A stretch of 64,000 nt of DNA from Closterium sp. Naga37s-1 (taxonomy: Eukaryota > Streptophyta > Zygnematophyceae > Desmidiales > Closteriaceae), in NCBI GenBank assembly GCA_947471745.1, contig CANJKZ010000013.1, positions 1,178,001-1,242,000 of the forward strand. The letters are read 5' to 3'. The notes beneath the pieces are model-generated. The model made no database searches. It saw nothing but the letters and a program-made list of their open reading frames with translations, and was not told the origin of the DNA. Positions 20,333 to 31,300 of the stretch are shown here, piece after piece; the first letter of the stretch is position 1; every line of letters starts with the position of its first letter. A program made the position numbers and the translations under genes.

Positions 20333-23300
20333 TCACGAGTGATTTGACCCCCTCTGATTGGCCTTTACAGCTGCAACTCGAGCTGCCACGGCTGCTCGAT
20401 TGGCTGCGGACACGGCCTTAGACACCCGGTCATCCACTCTCAACACATTCTCGGCCTTGGCTGCTGCCCGTCGTGCCTCCTGGAAGAAACCAACCAACCA
20501 TACCAGAGAAATTGGAGAGGTGGGGGGACTCTGAGAAGGGTGAGGAATGGCATGCTATGCCTACGAACCCACTGGAGCACCCACCCACCTGAACGGCATG
20601 CAGCACCTGAGCACCCAGATAAACAGCCTGAGGACCCACCTGAACAGCCTGACCACCCACCTGAACGGCATGCAGCACGCGGGAGTGGTTGACAGCATTG
20701 GGTGACGAGGCAGAGTGGGGCGTGTGCGGTGTGAGTGGCGTAGAAAGCCCCATCCCACCAGCAGACAAAGGAGTCCGTACCGGCGACACCAACCCACTGC
20801 CTCCCCCTCCTCCTCCCACCAGCTCTGTCGACACTCCCGGGCCTCCTCCCGGCCCTCCTCCCATTCCTCCTGCCGCCCCTCCCGTCATCCCTGCTCCACC
20901 CCCTGCTCCTGCCCCTACCCCACCACCCAACACCCCAGGCGTTCCCCCGGTCCCACTCTCCCCACCACCACCCCCCACCCCGCCCGCACCCCCAACCCCA
21001 ACACTCCCACCACCCCCAACCCCCCCACCAGCTCCACCCCCCAGCGTCCCTCCACCCGGCCCACTCCCAGTGGGCGAGGCCGGGAGGGTGTTGGTGCTGC
21101 GGGTCTCGAGGGCGCCGAGGTGCCAGTAGCCGGCGCGCATGTCGCCGTTGCGGAAGGTGTACATGCCCAGGCCCTGCTTGCGCCCCTCGTGCCACGCGCC
21201 CTCGTACCGGTGCCCGTTGCTGAACTCGTAAACCCCGTACCCGTGCATGCGGTCGGCAAAGTACTCCCCTGCGTACGTGTCGCCGTTCCTGATGGGTGGA
21301 AGGGGGGGTGGTTTGGGGAATGAGGTGAGAGACCATAGTGGCATGCCTGCCTGCCCTCGTACCGATGCCCATTGCTGAACTCGTACACGCCGTACCCATG
21401 GATGCGGTCAGCGAAGTACTCTCCTGAGTATGTGTCGCCGTTCGTGGTTGGGAGGGGTGGGTGAATGGGAGAAGAGAGGATGGTTTCGGACCGGTGCCCG
21501 TTGGGAGGGTTGCTAAACTCGTACACGCCGTACCCATGCATGCAGTCTGCAGAGTATTCTTCCCCGCCTAGGTGTTGCCGTTCCTGGTGGTGAGGGGAAG
21601 GTTGGTTGGTGAAGAGGGAGAAGAGGGGAGTGTCTTTTGCCCTCGTACTGGTGCTTGTTGCTCAAGCAACACACGCCACAGCCGTATGAGGCAAAGAGCG
21701 TACGAACAGCCGTGCAGCTGCATGCAAGGTGCCGCTGCTCGCAAAGTGAAGGTGGCCATAGCTGCCGACTAAAAGTGGCCATAGCTGAAATCCAAAAGTG
21801 GCCACAGCTGCAACAGCAGCAAATCTACAAGTCTATTCACAAGGCATCTGCACATCTCAAACTATTCTCTCACCTGAAGGTGTACTTGCCGAATCCATGC
21901 TTGGCGCCCCATGCAAACTCGCCCACATACTTGCTGCCATCGCCGCACGTCTGCACTCCCACCCCATGGCTCTGCCCTTTCGCCCACATCCCCGCAAACA
22001 CATCCCCGGTATAAAACCTATACACCCCATACCCCTCCCTCAGCCCCTTCCTGTACTGCCCGCGATACCGACTCCCCCGCGACCAAGTCTCAATCCCATA
22101 CCCATCGTATTTTCCGTCCACCCAGTCGCCTTCATACCGCCCGCTGCCCGAAAAAATGTACACTCCGCTGCCCGAGCATCTGCCCTGGTAAAATTCTCCT
22201 TCGTACCGGTCCCCGTTGGCATACACGTGGATCCCGCACCCAGATGCCGCTCGGGAGGCGCTACGAGACGAAAGACCCGCCGCACCGGCAGGTCCGGCAG
22301 CTGCTGTGGAAGACCCCTCTCCTCCCCCGCTATCCGAACCACCCTCCCGGTCCCTCTCCCTATCTCTCTCCCTCTCACCGGCAGCACCAGTGCCACCACC
22401 ACCATCATCACCACCACCACCACCATTACCATTATTACTGATCCCTCTCCCTCCCCCCCTGCCACTACGATTGTACCCTAGATATTCCCAGCTTCCGCCC
22501 CCACTAGACGCAAACTTCTTATCCAGAGCAGAGTAGTTCCCTGTTCCTCCTGTCCCTCTTAGCCTGAACGGCCGAGGGCCAGACGCATACCCCATTCCTG
22601 CTCCGGCTGCTGCCGCCGCCGCCGCTGCTGCCCCTCCCCCTCCCCCTCCCCCACCCAGCCCCCCAAACGGCAAGTAATGCGCCCAGGAAGGGAGGATACT
22701 CCCCCCTCCGCCTCCGCCTCCCCCTCCCCCGCCCCCTCGGCCCAGCCCAGACCCGATTCCCAACCTGCCAAACCCAGTACCGTCCGCCACGGCCCTCACC
22801 ACCACCCGTTTCACTCTCTGCAGCCGCTTAACCAACAGCCGCGAGCGGGGGAACGCGGTGTGCAGCAGCAGCGCCAGGCGATCAAAGAAACGGGGGAAGG
22901 CGGAGCGCAGAGCAGCAGCAGCGCCGAGGAGTAGGATAGAGAGAGCTACCAGCTCCACCCAGGTGGTCCCGGGGGGGGTTTCGTAATCCTCCTCGTCAGG
23001 CGGAAACCAGTAGAAGACTGAGAGGAATCTGAAGCCCCGCAGGTGCCAGAGGATCAAGACGAGGGCGAAAAAGAGCATGGCGCTTAGGGTTTGAATGTCC
23101 ACTCTATGGTGGTTCTCCCAGAAGGTTGAGATTGAGTGTGTAGCTGCTGCTGCAGCTGCTGCCGTTGCTGATGATGGTGGTGTACTCGTTATAGAGGGGT
23201 CCGGGAGCGACGATAACGCGGCTGCTTCTGCTAGGGATGTCAAGCTGCCTATGTTTTTCGTTATTGTTGGGGATTTGGGGATGGAGCCAATTCGTCGAAA

Positions 23301-24323
23301 TCCTGGTCTCTTGGAACCTGACGCTCCTCCCCCTTTGCTGCCTCCTCTTCTAGCCCCCCAAAACTGAAACCCTAACGTCGTCTCTATAGCATGTATAGCT
23401 CGTCCCGGTAGCTTACCGAGTCCCTCTACAAACGCGTACAGCCCCTGGGACGCTGCTGACACGTGGCTGTAATCGTGTGGTGGGATCTTCACTCGCCCTC
23501 TCCGCCAATCCTCCTCCGCCTTCTCGTCTTTCTCTTTGGGTTCCTTCGCCCGCCCTTCAGGTAACGGTCGCGAGCTCTGCGCTGGGATTGGCTGCTCGCG
23601 TTCTAGGGTTTGCTGCCCTGGCCGACCAATCCCGGAAGAGGACGCTGTAGCGGGGTGATCGTCCCATGCGGGCGGGACCGTGATTGTGATTACTTCCGGG
23701 GTGGGCGACGAAACGGGGGGCCCTAGATTCACCCCGCCTATATTCAATCCGCCTATTCCGGCTCTCGCGCCGCCTATCCCGCCGCCACTTCCGCCGCTTA
23801 TTCCGCCCGGGAGCTGCGCGCCTTCGGACGAGACGAACGTGGCGCGCTTGTGCGCCGCGGACGGGATCAGCACCTGGTGGTGATGTGGATGGTCGGCCTG
23901 CAGCCACGTGGACGTCCCTCCGCCCACCGCCGCGCCGCCCGACGGGATGTTAAAGACATGCGGGGAGAAACCCGACGCAACTGTCGCGGTTCCGCCGCCT
24001 TGGTCCTCGACTGCTGAAGAAGAGCTGGTCGCGCCGCCGCCGCCGCCGCCGGTGCCAGTGGTGATGCTGATGGTAGTGCTGGCGACGGCCGCAGAGGCAG
24101 CAAGGCGCGGGAAAGGCGGGGAGAGGTGCAGGGACGAGGAGGGAGCGGCAAACGCGGCGCTACCTCCGGTGATGCCGCTGCTGGTGCTGGTGGTGCTGCT
24201 GCTTCCAGTGCCGCTGCCCCCAGTAACTCCGCCTGGTAACCCTGTAACGGGTAATCCTGTCCCTGTTCTCCCGCCAACGGCCCCTGTAACCGGTAGGCCC
24301 GACCCTGGTGTTGCCGAGTACAT
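20333..24323 (-). CDS. MORN-repeat membrane protein (3 exons, about 1074 aa)
   Basis: Exons are 21874-24323, 20661-21288 and 20333-20479; phases agree and the total is 1075 codons with the stop. From the ATG at 24323: a low-complexity Gly/Thr/Ser region, a basic part, two hydrophobic segments (LSAMLFFALVLILWHL and WVELVALSILLLGAAAALR), a Gly-rich region, and about eight MORN motifs (YANGDRYEGEFYQGRCSGSG, GRYEGDWVDGKYDGYG and onward, NGDTYAGEYFADRMHGYG). A Gly/Pro-rich spacer and a C-terminal tail (RVSKAVSAANRAAVAARVAA, VKANQ) follow. The two membrane passes, MORN block and this tail match a land-plant family often misnamed SET7/9-like; no SET domain is present. MORN blocks commonly bind membranes or lipids; the exact role is unknown. 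Confidence 0.85.
20565..20660 (-). repeat. Three copies of the MORN gene exon-2 donor end
   Basis: The exon 2 end (VLHAVQ|gtgggtgg) is followed in the intron by short copies of the same end: gctgttcag|gtggg, then a diverged copy, then another full tgccgttcag|gtgggtgg. Each carries a usable-looking donor. Using a downstream donor would add a short segment. Confidence 0.65.
21340..21705 (-). repeat. Degenerate copies of the MORN gene exon 2 start
   Basis: In the intron before exon 2 are copies of its start: about 21345-21446 (NGDTYSGEYFADRIHGYGVY, EFSNGHRYEG), about 21493-21580 (SADCMHGYGVYEFSN with a frame break and PPNGHR), and a weaker one at about 21635-21700. In the first, the base next to the exon is altered so that the AG acceptor is lost. 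These could have added MORN units but do not look spliceable now. Confidence 0.75.
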
Positions 24324-24365
24324 AGGAGAAATTGGAGGGAACCCTAGCCGCTGTCATGTGACGTG

Positions 24366-24475
24366 GAGAGAGATGTGAATGAGTCAGATTGAGGGGTGTC
24401 TGAGTCGGACAGAGTCGTCGCTGAGTCACACTGAAGGGTGGCTGAGTCAGACTGACACGCGGCTGAGTCAGACTG
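24366..24475 (-). promoter_or_regulatory. Cluster of five TGAGTC elements upstream of the MORN gene
   Basis: Five near-identical 13-bp units of the type ctgagtcagactg occur within about 110 bp, 45-150 bp upstream of the MORN start codon. Four contain the GCN4/AP-1-like core TGAGTCA and one has TGAGTCG. The spacing is irregular (about 20-25 bp), so they look like a bZIP-type binding array or a short tandem duplication. Confidence 0.45.
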
Positions 24476-24527
24476 GGAATTAGGCCGTTCTATAAATCAA
24501 GATGCGGCCCGGCCCAGTCCGCGACCT

Positions 24528-24592
24528 CACGCGGCTGCGACCAACGTAGCTGCGACCAACGTAGCTGCGACCAACGCGGCTGCGACCTAGTC
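24528..24592. repeat. 15-bp tandem repeat, about four units
   Basis: gctgcgaccaacgta is repeated with small changes (caacgta, caacgta, caacgcg, cctag), directly beyond the TGAGTC cluster. Function not evident; it may belong to the same upstream regulatory stretch. Confidence 0.8.
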
Positions 24593-24599
24593 AAATTAC

Positions 24600-25349
24600 G
24601 GAAATGTCGAAGACGATAACCTATGAGCCATGATGGCGAAAGTTCACAATTCGTGGTGACGACCTACTGGCAACGGTCCTCTGCTCCTGATTCCCATTAT
24701 CTTTCAGGTTGACGCCAACGCCGGAGAACTCGCCAGCTGAACGTCAACGTCTGTAACCTAGATAGACGGGCTTTAGATGGCGCATATGCGGAACGACATA
24801 CACGGTAGGGCGGCGGGGGCTTTGCAGAAATCAAATGCGCATCATCGGGGAGATATGCTATGGACGTCTTTATTCTCGGAACTAGTAAGGTTAGGCTTTT
24901 GATGGAGCTTCCATAATTGCCCAGCTTTAGGATTCAAGTAGCATCACTCAATCCGCTTACTAACTGCATTCAAGGAACACCAGGATATCAATCAAATCGC
25001 ATTCAACCCTTTTGTGAAACAATCATATCGTCTTTGACCCTGTGAAGAATGATAGGTTTCCTTGGCTTCGGGCCTTCAGGCCCTGGGACATCACAATACA
25101 CTTACTACCCCGTTGCATCCATTGCATACTAAAAAACATAAAGTTGAAGCTTTTTCCTTGGGGTAAGTGCATGCATGCACGAGTGAGTGCCAGGGTGTGT
25201 GTGTGCCATGTGTGAGCTAAATAGTGTGTATTGCACTTCCTGTGTCTTCGTTCATCTCACCGACATATTCATAAGCCCCCTCACTGTGTTGTTAAAGAGT
25301 GTACACAAGCATTGATACCATAAATTGATGACTATCAATCACCCTCAAC
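24600..25349. other. Intergenic spacer
   Basis: AT-richer sequence between the MORN promoter and the 3' end of the sulfotransferase gene. I see no open frame with family similarity and no RNA gene. Confidence 0.6.
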
Positions 25350-28300
25350 TCAAATGACATCTCGTACATTTACTTCCGCAAAAGCATCAGCTACTCCTAC
25401 AATATCTTGGAGAACATCAGGAACACTATAGCTAATATTATTCAATGCAATATCAAAATCAGCAGCATATGCTGACTCCACAATCTTGATAGTGTCCTGA
25501 GACATGACATGACAGTGAGGGGGAGCATTAAAGGGACAGCAAAAGACCATCAGTGGGCACAAAGGCAAGAGTTACCAAACATGTTTGCTACTACTTCAGA
25601 TGATCCAGAAGGAAGGGAAAAGCATGTACGCACTGTACCAACTCACTGCTAAGAGATGAACAGCGAAGCTGCATACCTGATCATACGCCGCACGCATGCG
25701 CTGCTCCGCCCTTGTCTTGTGGAACTTCGAACCCAGCTTGAAGATCTTCATTGCGTTTTCCGTCGACCGGTTCAGCCGCGTCACCACCCGCAGCATATCC
25801 TCTTGCAGGGTTTCATATTTGCCAGCAATGTCGTATTTGATTATGTCCAGTCCGCACAGCTGTGTCTGCGCGCAGATTGAAACAAGCGACAGGGGACACA
25901 TGGAAAGGGAAATCACACCATTATGTAAAGGAAGGATAACAAATTTGAAGAAAAGAAAAAAGAAAGAATGAGAAGAAAAGTGGCCTAACCAACCGAGGAA
26001 TTATCACAAGAACGTGTACCGTCCCTTAGCCAGCAAAGCCACATCCCAGCTGCAGACTCAATGGTAGAGATTTGATACCAACAAAGCAGCAGCGTTAAAA
26101 TATTACATGTTGCACTGGACAGTAGCTTCAAGTCTGTTCTTACTTTTCAAAAGCGACTCTGGTCTGACAGTAGGCTTCATGATAGATGATGAAAGCTATA
26201 GGTCCCATATGGTCCCATGCGGTCCAGTACAGTCACATGCGGTCACGTACGCTAAGTCTGCTTTCTTACCTGTGTGGCAATATGTTTATCCCCATTACCG
26301 CCCGTTTCTCGGAGAATCTCTGCCACCAAGCGAGCCGAATTTTTGAAGCTCACAGTGCTGTTCACCGCGAACCCGTGACGCTTCAAGCGGTCATGGCCCA
26401 ACAACAGCTGCACGGCACGGTAATCACAAGGAGAGAGGCGTCAAGGCGTACGCAGGCGGTCTTTCGACGCGGTCACACACACTGGACAATCATGCATTGG
26501 TTCAAACACAGATTGGACAGATTGGTTCTTGAAATTTCCCAAAACCAGCTTGTCTCATGCATTGGCTTGAACTAAGAGATTCGGACAAGCATCCGATGCA
26601 ATATCAGAATGCGTACCGACGGGGCACCTCCCCCTCCCCTCCTCTCCATCCCCTACACCTCCAGCGCAGCAACCCGTACAGCAGCAACCCACCTCGTTCC
26701 ACATGCTGACATGGCACCTCATCTCGATTCCCCTCACCAGCAGCACCGTAAGCCACCCGATCTAACCAGCGCAGCAACCCGTTCAAGCAAAGCGGCAACC
26801 CAGAAACCCACCTCATTCCACATGCTGACGTTGCGACTCTCCCCGCCATTAGCCAGCTTATCCCCGTGCGCGGACAGCAACCGTGGCAGCGGGTGGTGTA
26901 CAAACACCACCTTCACCATGTGAGCGAGTTTAAAAAATCATAGACATCACATCAACCCACCTCGTTCCACAGGCTGACGTTGCGGCTCTCCCCGCCGTTA
27001 GCCAGCTTGTCCCCGTGCGCGGACAGCAGGCGCGGCAGCGGGTGGCGCACAAACACCACCTTCAGCAGGTCGCGCCGCGTCATGTGGAACATCACATCGT
27101 CCTCGCCCATCTCGCGCCAATTGAGCATCAGCCCGTTCACGCCTATCCCCCCTTACCAGCAGCGCAGCAACCCACACAAGCAGCACAGCAGCAACCCACC
27201 TCGTTCCACATGCTGACGTTGCGGCTCTCCCCGCCATTAGCCAGCTTGTCCCCGTGCGCCGACAGCAGGCGCGGCAGCGGGTGGCGCACAAACGCCACCT
27301 TCAACAGGTCGCGCCGCGTCATGTGGAACATCACGTCGTCCTCGCCCATCTCTCGCCCCATGAGCGTGAGCCCGTTCACGCCCGCGTGGTGCGTGTGGAA
27401 GTAGGATGTGATGTGCTTAAAGCCCCGCTCGCTGCGCATCCACATCTTCCAGCTCGTTGACGCCACTTTCTGAATCTGGCAGTACATCACCCCGAGTTTT
27501 TCTGCCACGGGGGGGGGGGGGGGGGGCAGGAGACATGGGGGGATGAGGGGAGGCGGGGATGCGGGGAAGTGGGGGTGGGGTGGGGGGAAGGGGAACGGGG
27601 GAGAGGGGAAGGCAGGCGGCTGTGAGGGAGGGGTGGAAGTAGGAGGCGATGTGCTGCAAGCCCCGCTCGCTGCGCATCCACATCTTCCAGCTCGTTGACG
27701 CCACCTTCTGAATCTGACAGAACATCACCCCGAGCTTCTCTGCCAGGGGGGGTGAGGATGGCGGGATAATGGCGGGGAGGGGTAGGGGGATGGGGGTTGA
27801 AACGGGAGGGAATGGGAAAGTTCGTGTGTTCTAGCCTTATCCAGCAGCTCTGAATGGAAAGTCATATCCACGTGAAATACATGCTTTTGAACCGCTTTCA
27901 AAGGAAGAGCATTGGGATCTGGGGACAAAGATACGTTGGACTGAACGTTCCATGAGAATCACAACTTTTGTGAGATTTCAATACTTGGGAACAACATGGG
28001 AAACCACAGGGACATAAGAAACGTTTCAAAGGTCCCACCGTGCATCTCCCACCGTCCATCTCCCACCGTGCATCTCTTACCGTCCATCTCTTACCGTCCA
28101 TCTCTCACCGTCCATCTCTCACCGCCCATCTCTCACCGTCCATCTCTCACTGCCCATCTCTCACCGCCCATCTCTCACCGCCCATCTCTCACCGCCCATC
28201 TCTCACCGTCCATCTCTCACCGCACCGTCCATCTCTCACCGTCCATCTCTCACCGTCCATCTCTCACCGTCCATCTCTCACCGTCCATCTCTCACCGTCC

Positions 28301-31300
28301 ATCTCTCACCGTCCATCTCTCACCATCCATCTCTCACCGTCCATCTCTCACCGTCCATCTCTCACCGTCCATGATCATCTGCTGTGCAAACCGCAGGGAG
28401 GCCAGGGGCGGCAGCATGGGCGAGGGGCAGACAGCAGGCTCCACCGCAGCAGGGGGGAGGCCGAGGGGACCCCTGGCAGCAGCAGCCAAGGCCGTGAGCA
28501 GGCGGGCCTCGGGGGAATCGTGGAGGGCAAAGACGAGCGAGGGCGCGTGGGCCAGAGCGAGAAACTCCACGATCTGAGGGGTTGGTGTGGGGCGGGGCGG
28601 GATGGGGTGGGGTGAGGTGGGGTGGGGTGTTGAAGGGGTGCATTCGCTCATTGAATTGCGATTGACCTTTGGGTAGATTTCTAATAGAACTCCATCCGTG
28701 TCACACCCATCCATCCCACCACAGTTTCACCAGTTGAGAAGGCACATACCTCCAGTTGAGCACACAGCTCCCTTCTTCCTCGTCCTCCAACCACCCACTT
28801 CCACCCCCACCAACTCTCCATTCCGCCACTCCTTAAGTCGCTCCTCCCCCATTGCCCCGCCCCTAGCACACCGCTCCACCACCCACTCCTCCTCCCCCAC
28901 TTCTTCCCCCCTCTTCCCCTCCCAATCCCTCCCCAGATGCCCCCCGCGCCCCCACCCTCTCCCCAGACACTCCCCCCCGCCCATCCCCCCCACCATGCCC
29001 CTGCTCCGCACCCCAACTCCCCCCTCTTCCGCGTTGCCTGCAGCACCAGCGGTGCCCGTGACTCGTGGAACATGCCGGCCACAGCCTGGGCGGCAGACGG
29101 CACTGTAGCAGCCACAGTGAAGTCGCGGTCCAGGCGGCGCAGGGCGGCGTAGGCGATGCGGCGGGCGGCGCAGGAGGAGAGGGAGTGGGAGAAGGGGAGC
29201 GTGTGGCAGTTGGTGCAGGAGGGGGGGACGAGGAGGGAGAGGTTGGCGGGGCAGCCGGGGCAGGAGTCCAGAGGGGTATCCTGATGGGGGAAGTGGGGAG
29301 GAGAGGGAATGGGAGAAGGGGAGGGTGTGGCAGTTGGAGCAGGAGGGGGGGATGAGGAGCGAGAGGTTGGCAGGGCAGCCAGGGCAGGAGTCTAGAGGTG
29401 TGTTCTGATGAGGGAAGGGAGGGAGGGGGGGGGAGATGGGGAGATGGGGGGAGAGAAGGGGGGGGGGGGGGGGGTGGTTGGGAGGGGGATAGGCAGGCAG
29501 GAAAGGTGAGGCTGCTGAAGTTGCATAGTGTTTTTGAAAATTCTAAAAAACACTAGGCTGCTTAAAGCCCATGTGGCAGAGTGGTGCATCAGTCTGAGTG
29601 ACGACAGCGAAGGATACCCACTGAGCTGAATGACTGCAGCGACCGAGTGATAATAGCGAAAGGCTTTCACGGTTGAAGTGGGTGATTCTAAAGGTAAAGG
29701 CGAGGAAGGCGGGAGGTACTTCCTTCCTACAGGATACAGAGAGGAATAGAAGGGTTCGAACCACAGCAAGCTCTGGTGCCAATATTAGCAACACTTTTAG
29801 CTAAGAGGGAGGTACTTCCTACGGGATACACATCTGCCCACCTCTAGGAACACTGCTGTGGATTGCTGCACACGTGGCAGGTCCTCTGCTGCCAGCTGGC
29901 GGAGGATGCGCTGAGTTGGACGCAGCGCCTGCAGGCTGGAAGCCAGCTCAGCAGCGGACCAGCAGAGGTGGGCCTGCGGTGGGAGGAGAGGTGGGGAGCG
30001 GAAGAAGTGAGGAACTTTTAGAAATAAAATGTTAACAAGATGGGTTTGCGAGGGCGGGAGGGGGAGCAGGGGAGAGGGGACAGGGGGGGTGGGGAAGGTG
30101 TTGGGGGGGGGGGGGGGAGGGGAGCGAGGGGGAGAAGGGGGAGGGAAGGTGAGACATTAGAAAAAATACACTTCAATTTCAAGGACAAGTGTGTGAGGTT
30201 GGGTTGGAGGAGTGTTGGAGGGAGCGACAAGGAAGGACACAGCTGCACTCATACTTCCTCTCTCTCCCTGCCCCACACACCACACACCCCTCCCTGCCGC
30301 ACACACCACACGTCACATACCCCTCCTAGTGATGCCCGCGCATGTTCAGACAGCAGCATTCGCACGAACATGCCGTTGCCGTTCCCATTCCCCTCCTCGC
30401 TCCTGTTCCCGCTCCCGCTCCCCTGCCCGCTCCAATTTCTGCTCCCGCTCGCAACACCGCAACCTGCGGCTTGGCGTGCGCTGCTGCTGCACTCGCCGAC
30501 GCACACCTGTGTTGTTGCGAGGAAGCGGGAAGCGGAGGGGCGCACGCAGTTGGTTCGGGTTGTAAACCCTAAACCCGAAACTTGGGGCACACATATAGGT
30601 AGATAGGTTGAAATGAGCTACAAGTGGTGGTGGAAAGGGGTAGGATGGAATGAGTGGCCAGGGGAAAGTAGGGGGGATGCTGTCACACACTGATTACACA
30701 ACTCACCTCTTTGTATCAAGTGGCACATCACTATTGTGTTTGCAAGGACAAACCACAGTCTCCTCAATTTCTGAGGCGCCTCAAAATCCGCGTGAACTGC
30801 GACGACTTTTTCGGCGCCGCAAAAATCATCTTTTGTATCAATCAAGTGGCCCATCACTGCTCTGTTTGCAAGGACAAACCACAGTCTCCTCAATTTCCTG
30901 TATGAAGGGGCAGATACCATTTTCCTGCTCAGGAAAAAAGGTAACCCACCCACCTCTCTGTACGAAACCGTGAGTTCCTGCTGCGCCTGTTCCAGCAGGT
31001 CGGCCACACATGCTGTTGTCACATCGTCCACAGAAAACCTGGCAAGGTTGGTGCGATTAGGGGCGCAGATGACGACTTTTGAGGCGCCTCAAAAGTTGTG
31101 TTCCAGCAGGTCGGCCACACATGCTGTTGTCACATCGTCCACAGAGAATCTGGCAAGGGTGAGAACAGGGCCGCAGCAAACATACAACAAGAGCGCAGCA
31201 GCAGCGGTAACGGCGGCGGTAGCAGCGGCGGCAGCAGCAGCAGCAGCAGCAGGGAGGATTTAGGACCTCCAGAATCAGCAAGCATGAAAAGATGAGGGAT

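Noticed and set aside
20689..21129. Pro-rich + strand frame opposite the MORN gene
   Set aside because: It is the reverse of the Gly-rich spacer in exon 2 of the MORN gene, whose phases and homologous ends support the - strand.
28040..28615. Open frames on the + strand of His/Arg/Pro/Ser repeats
   Set aside because: They are a side effect of the 14-bp intron array on the strand opposite to the gene.
29560..29800. tRNA-like signal (gggttcgaacc at about 29752)
   Set aside because: The bases around it do not pair into a T stem, and no D arm, anticodon arm or acceptor stem fits on either strand.
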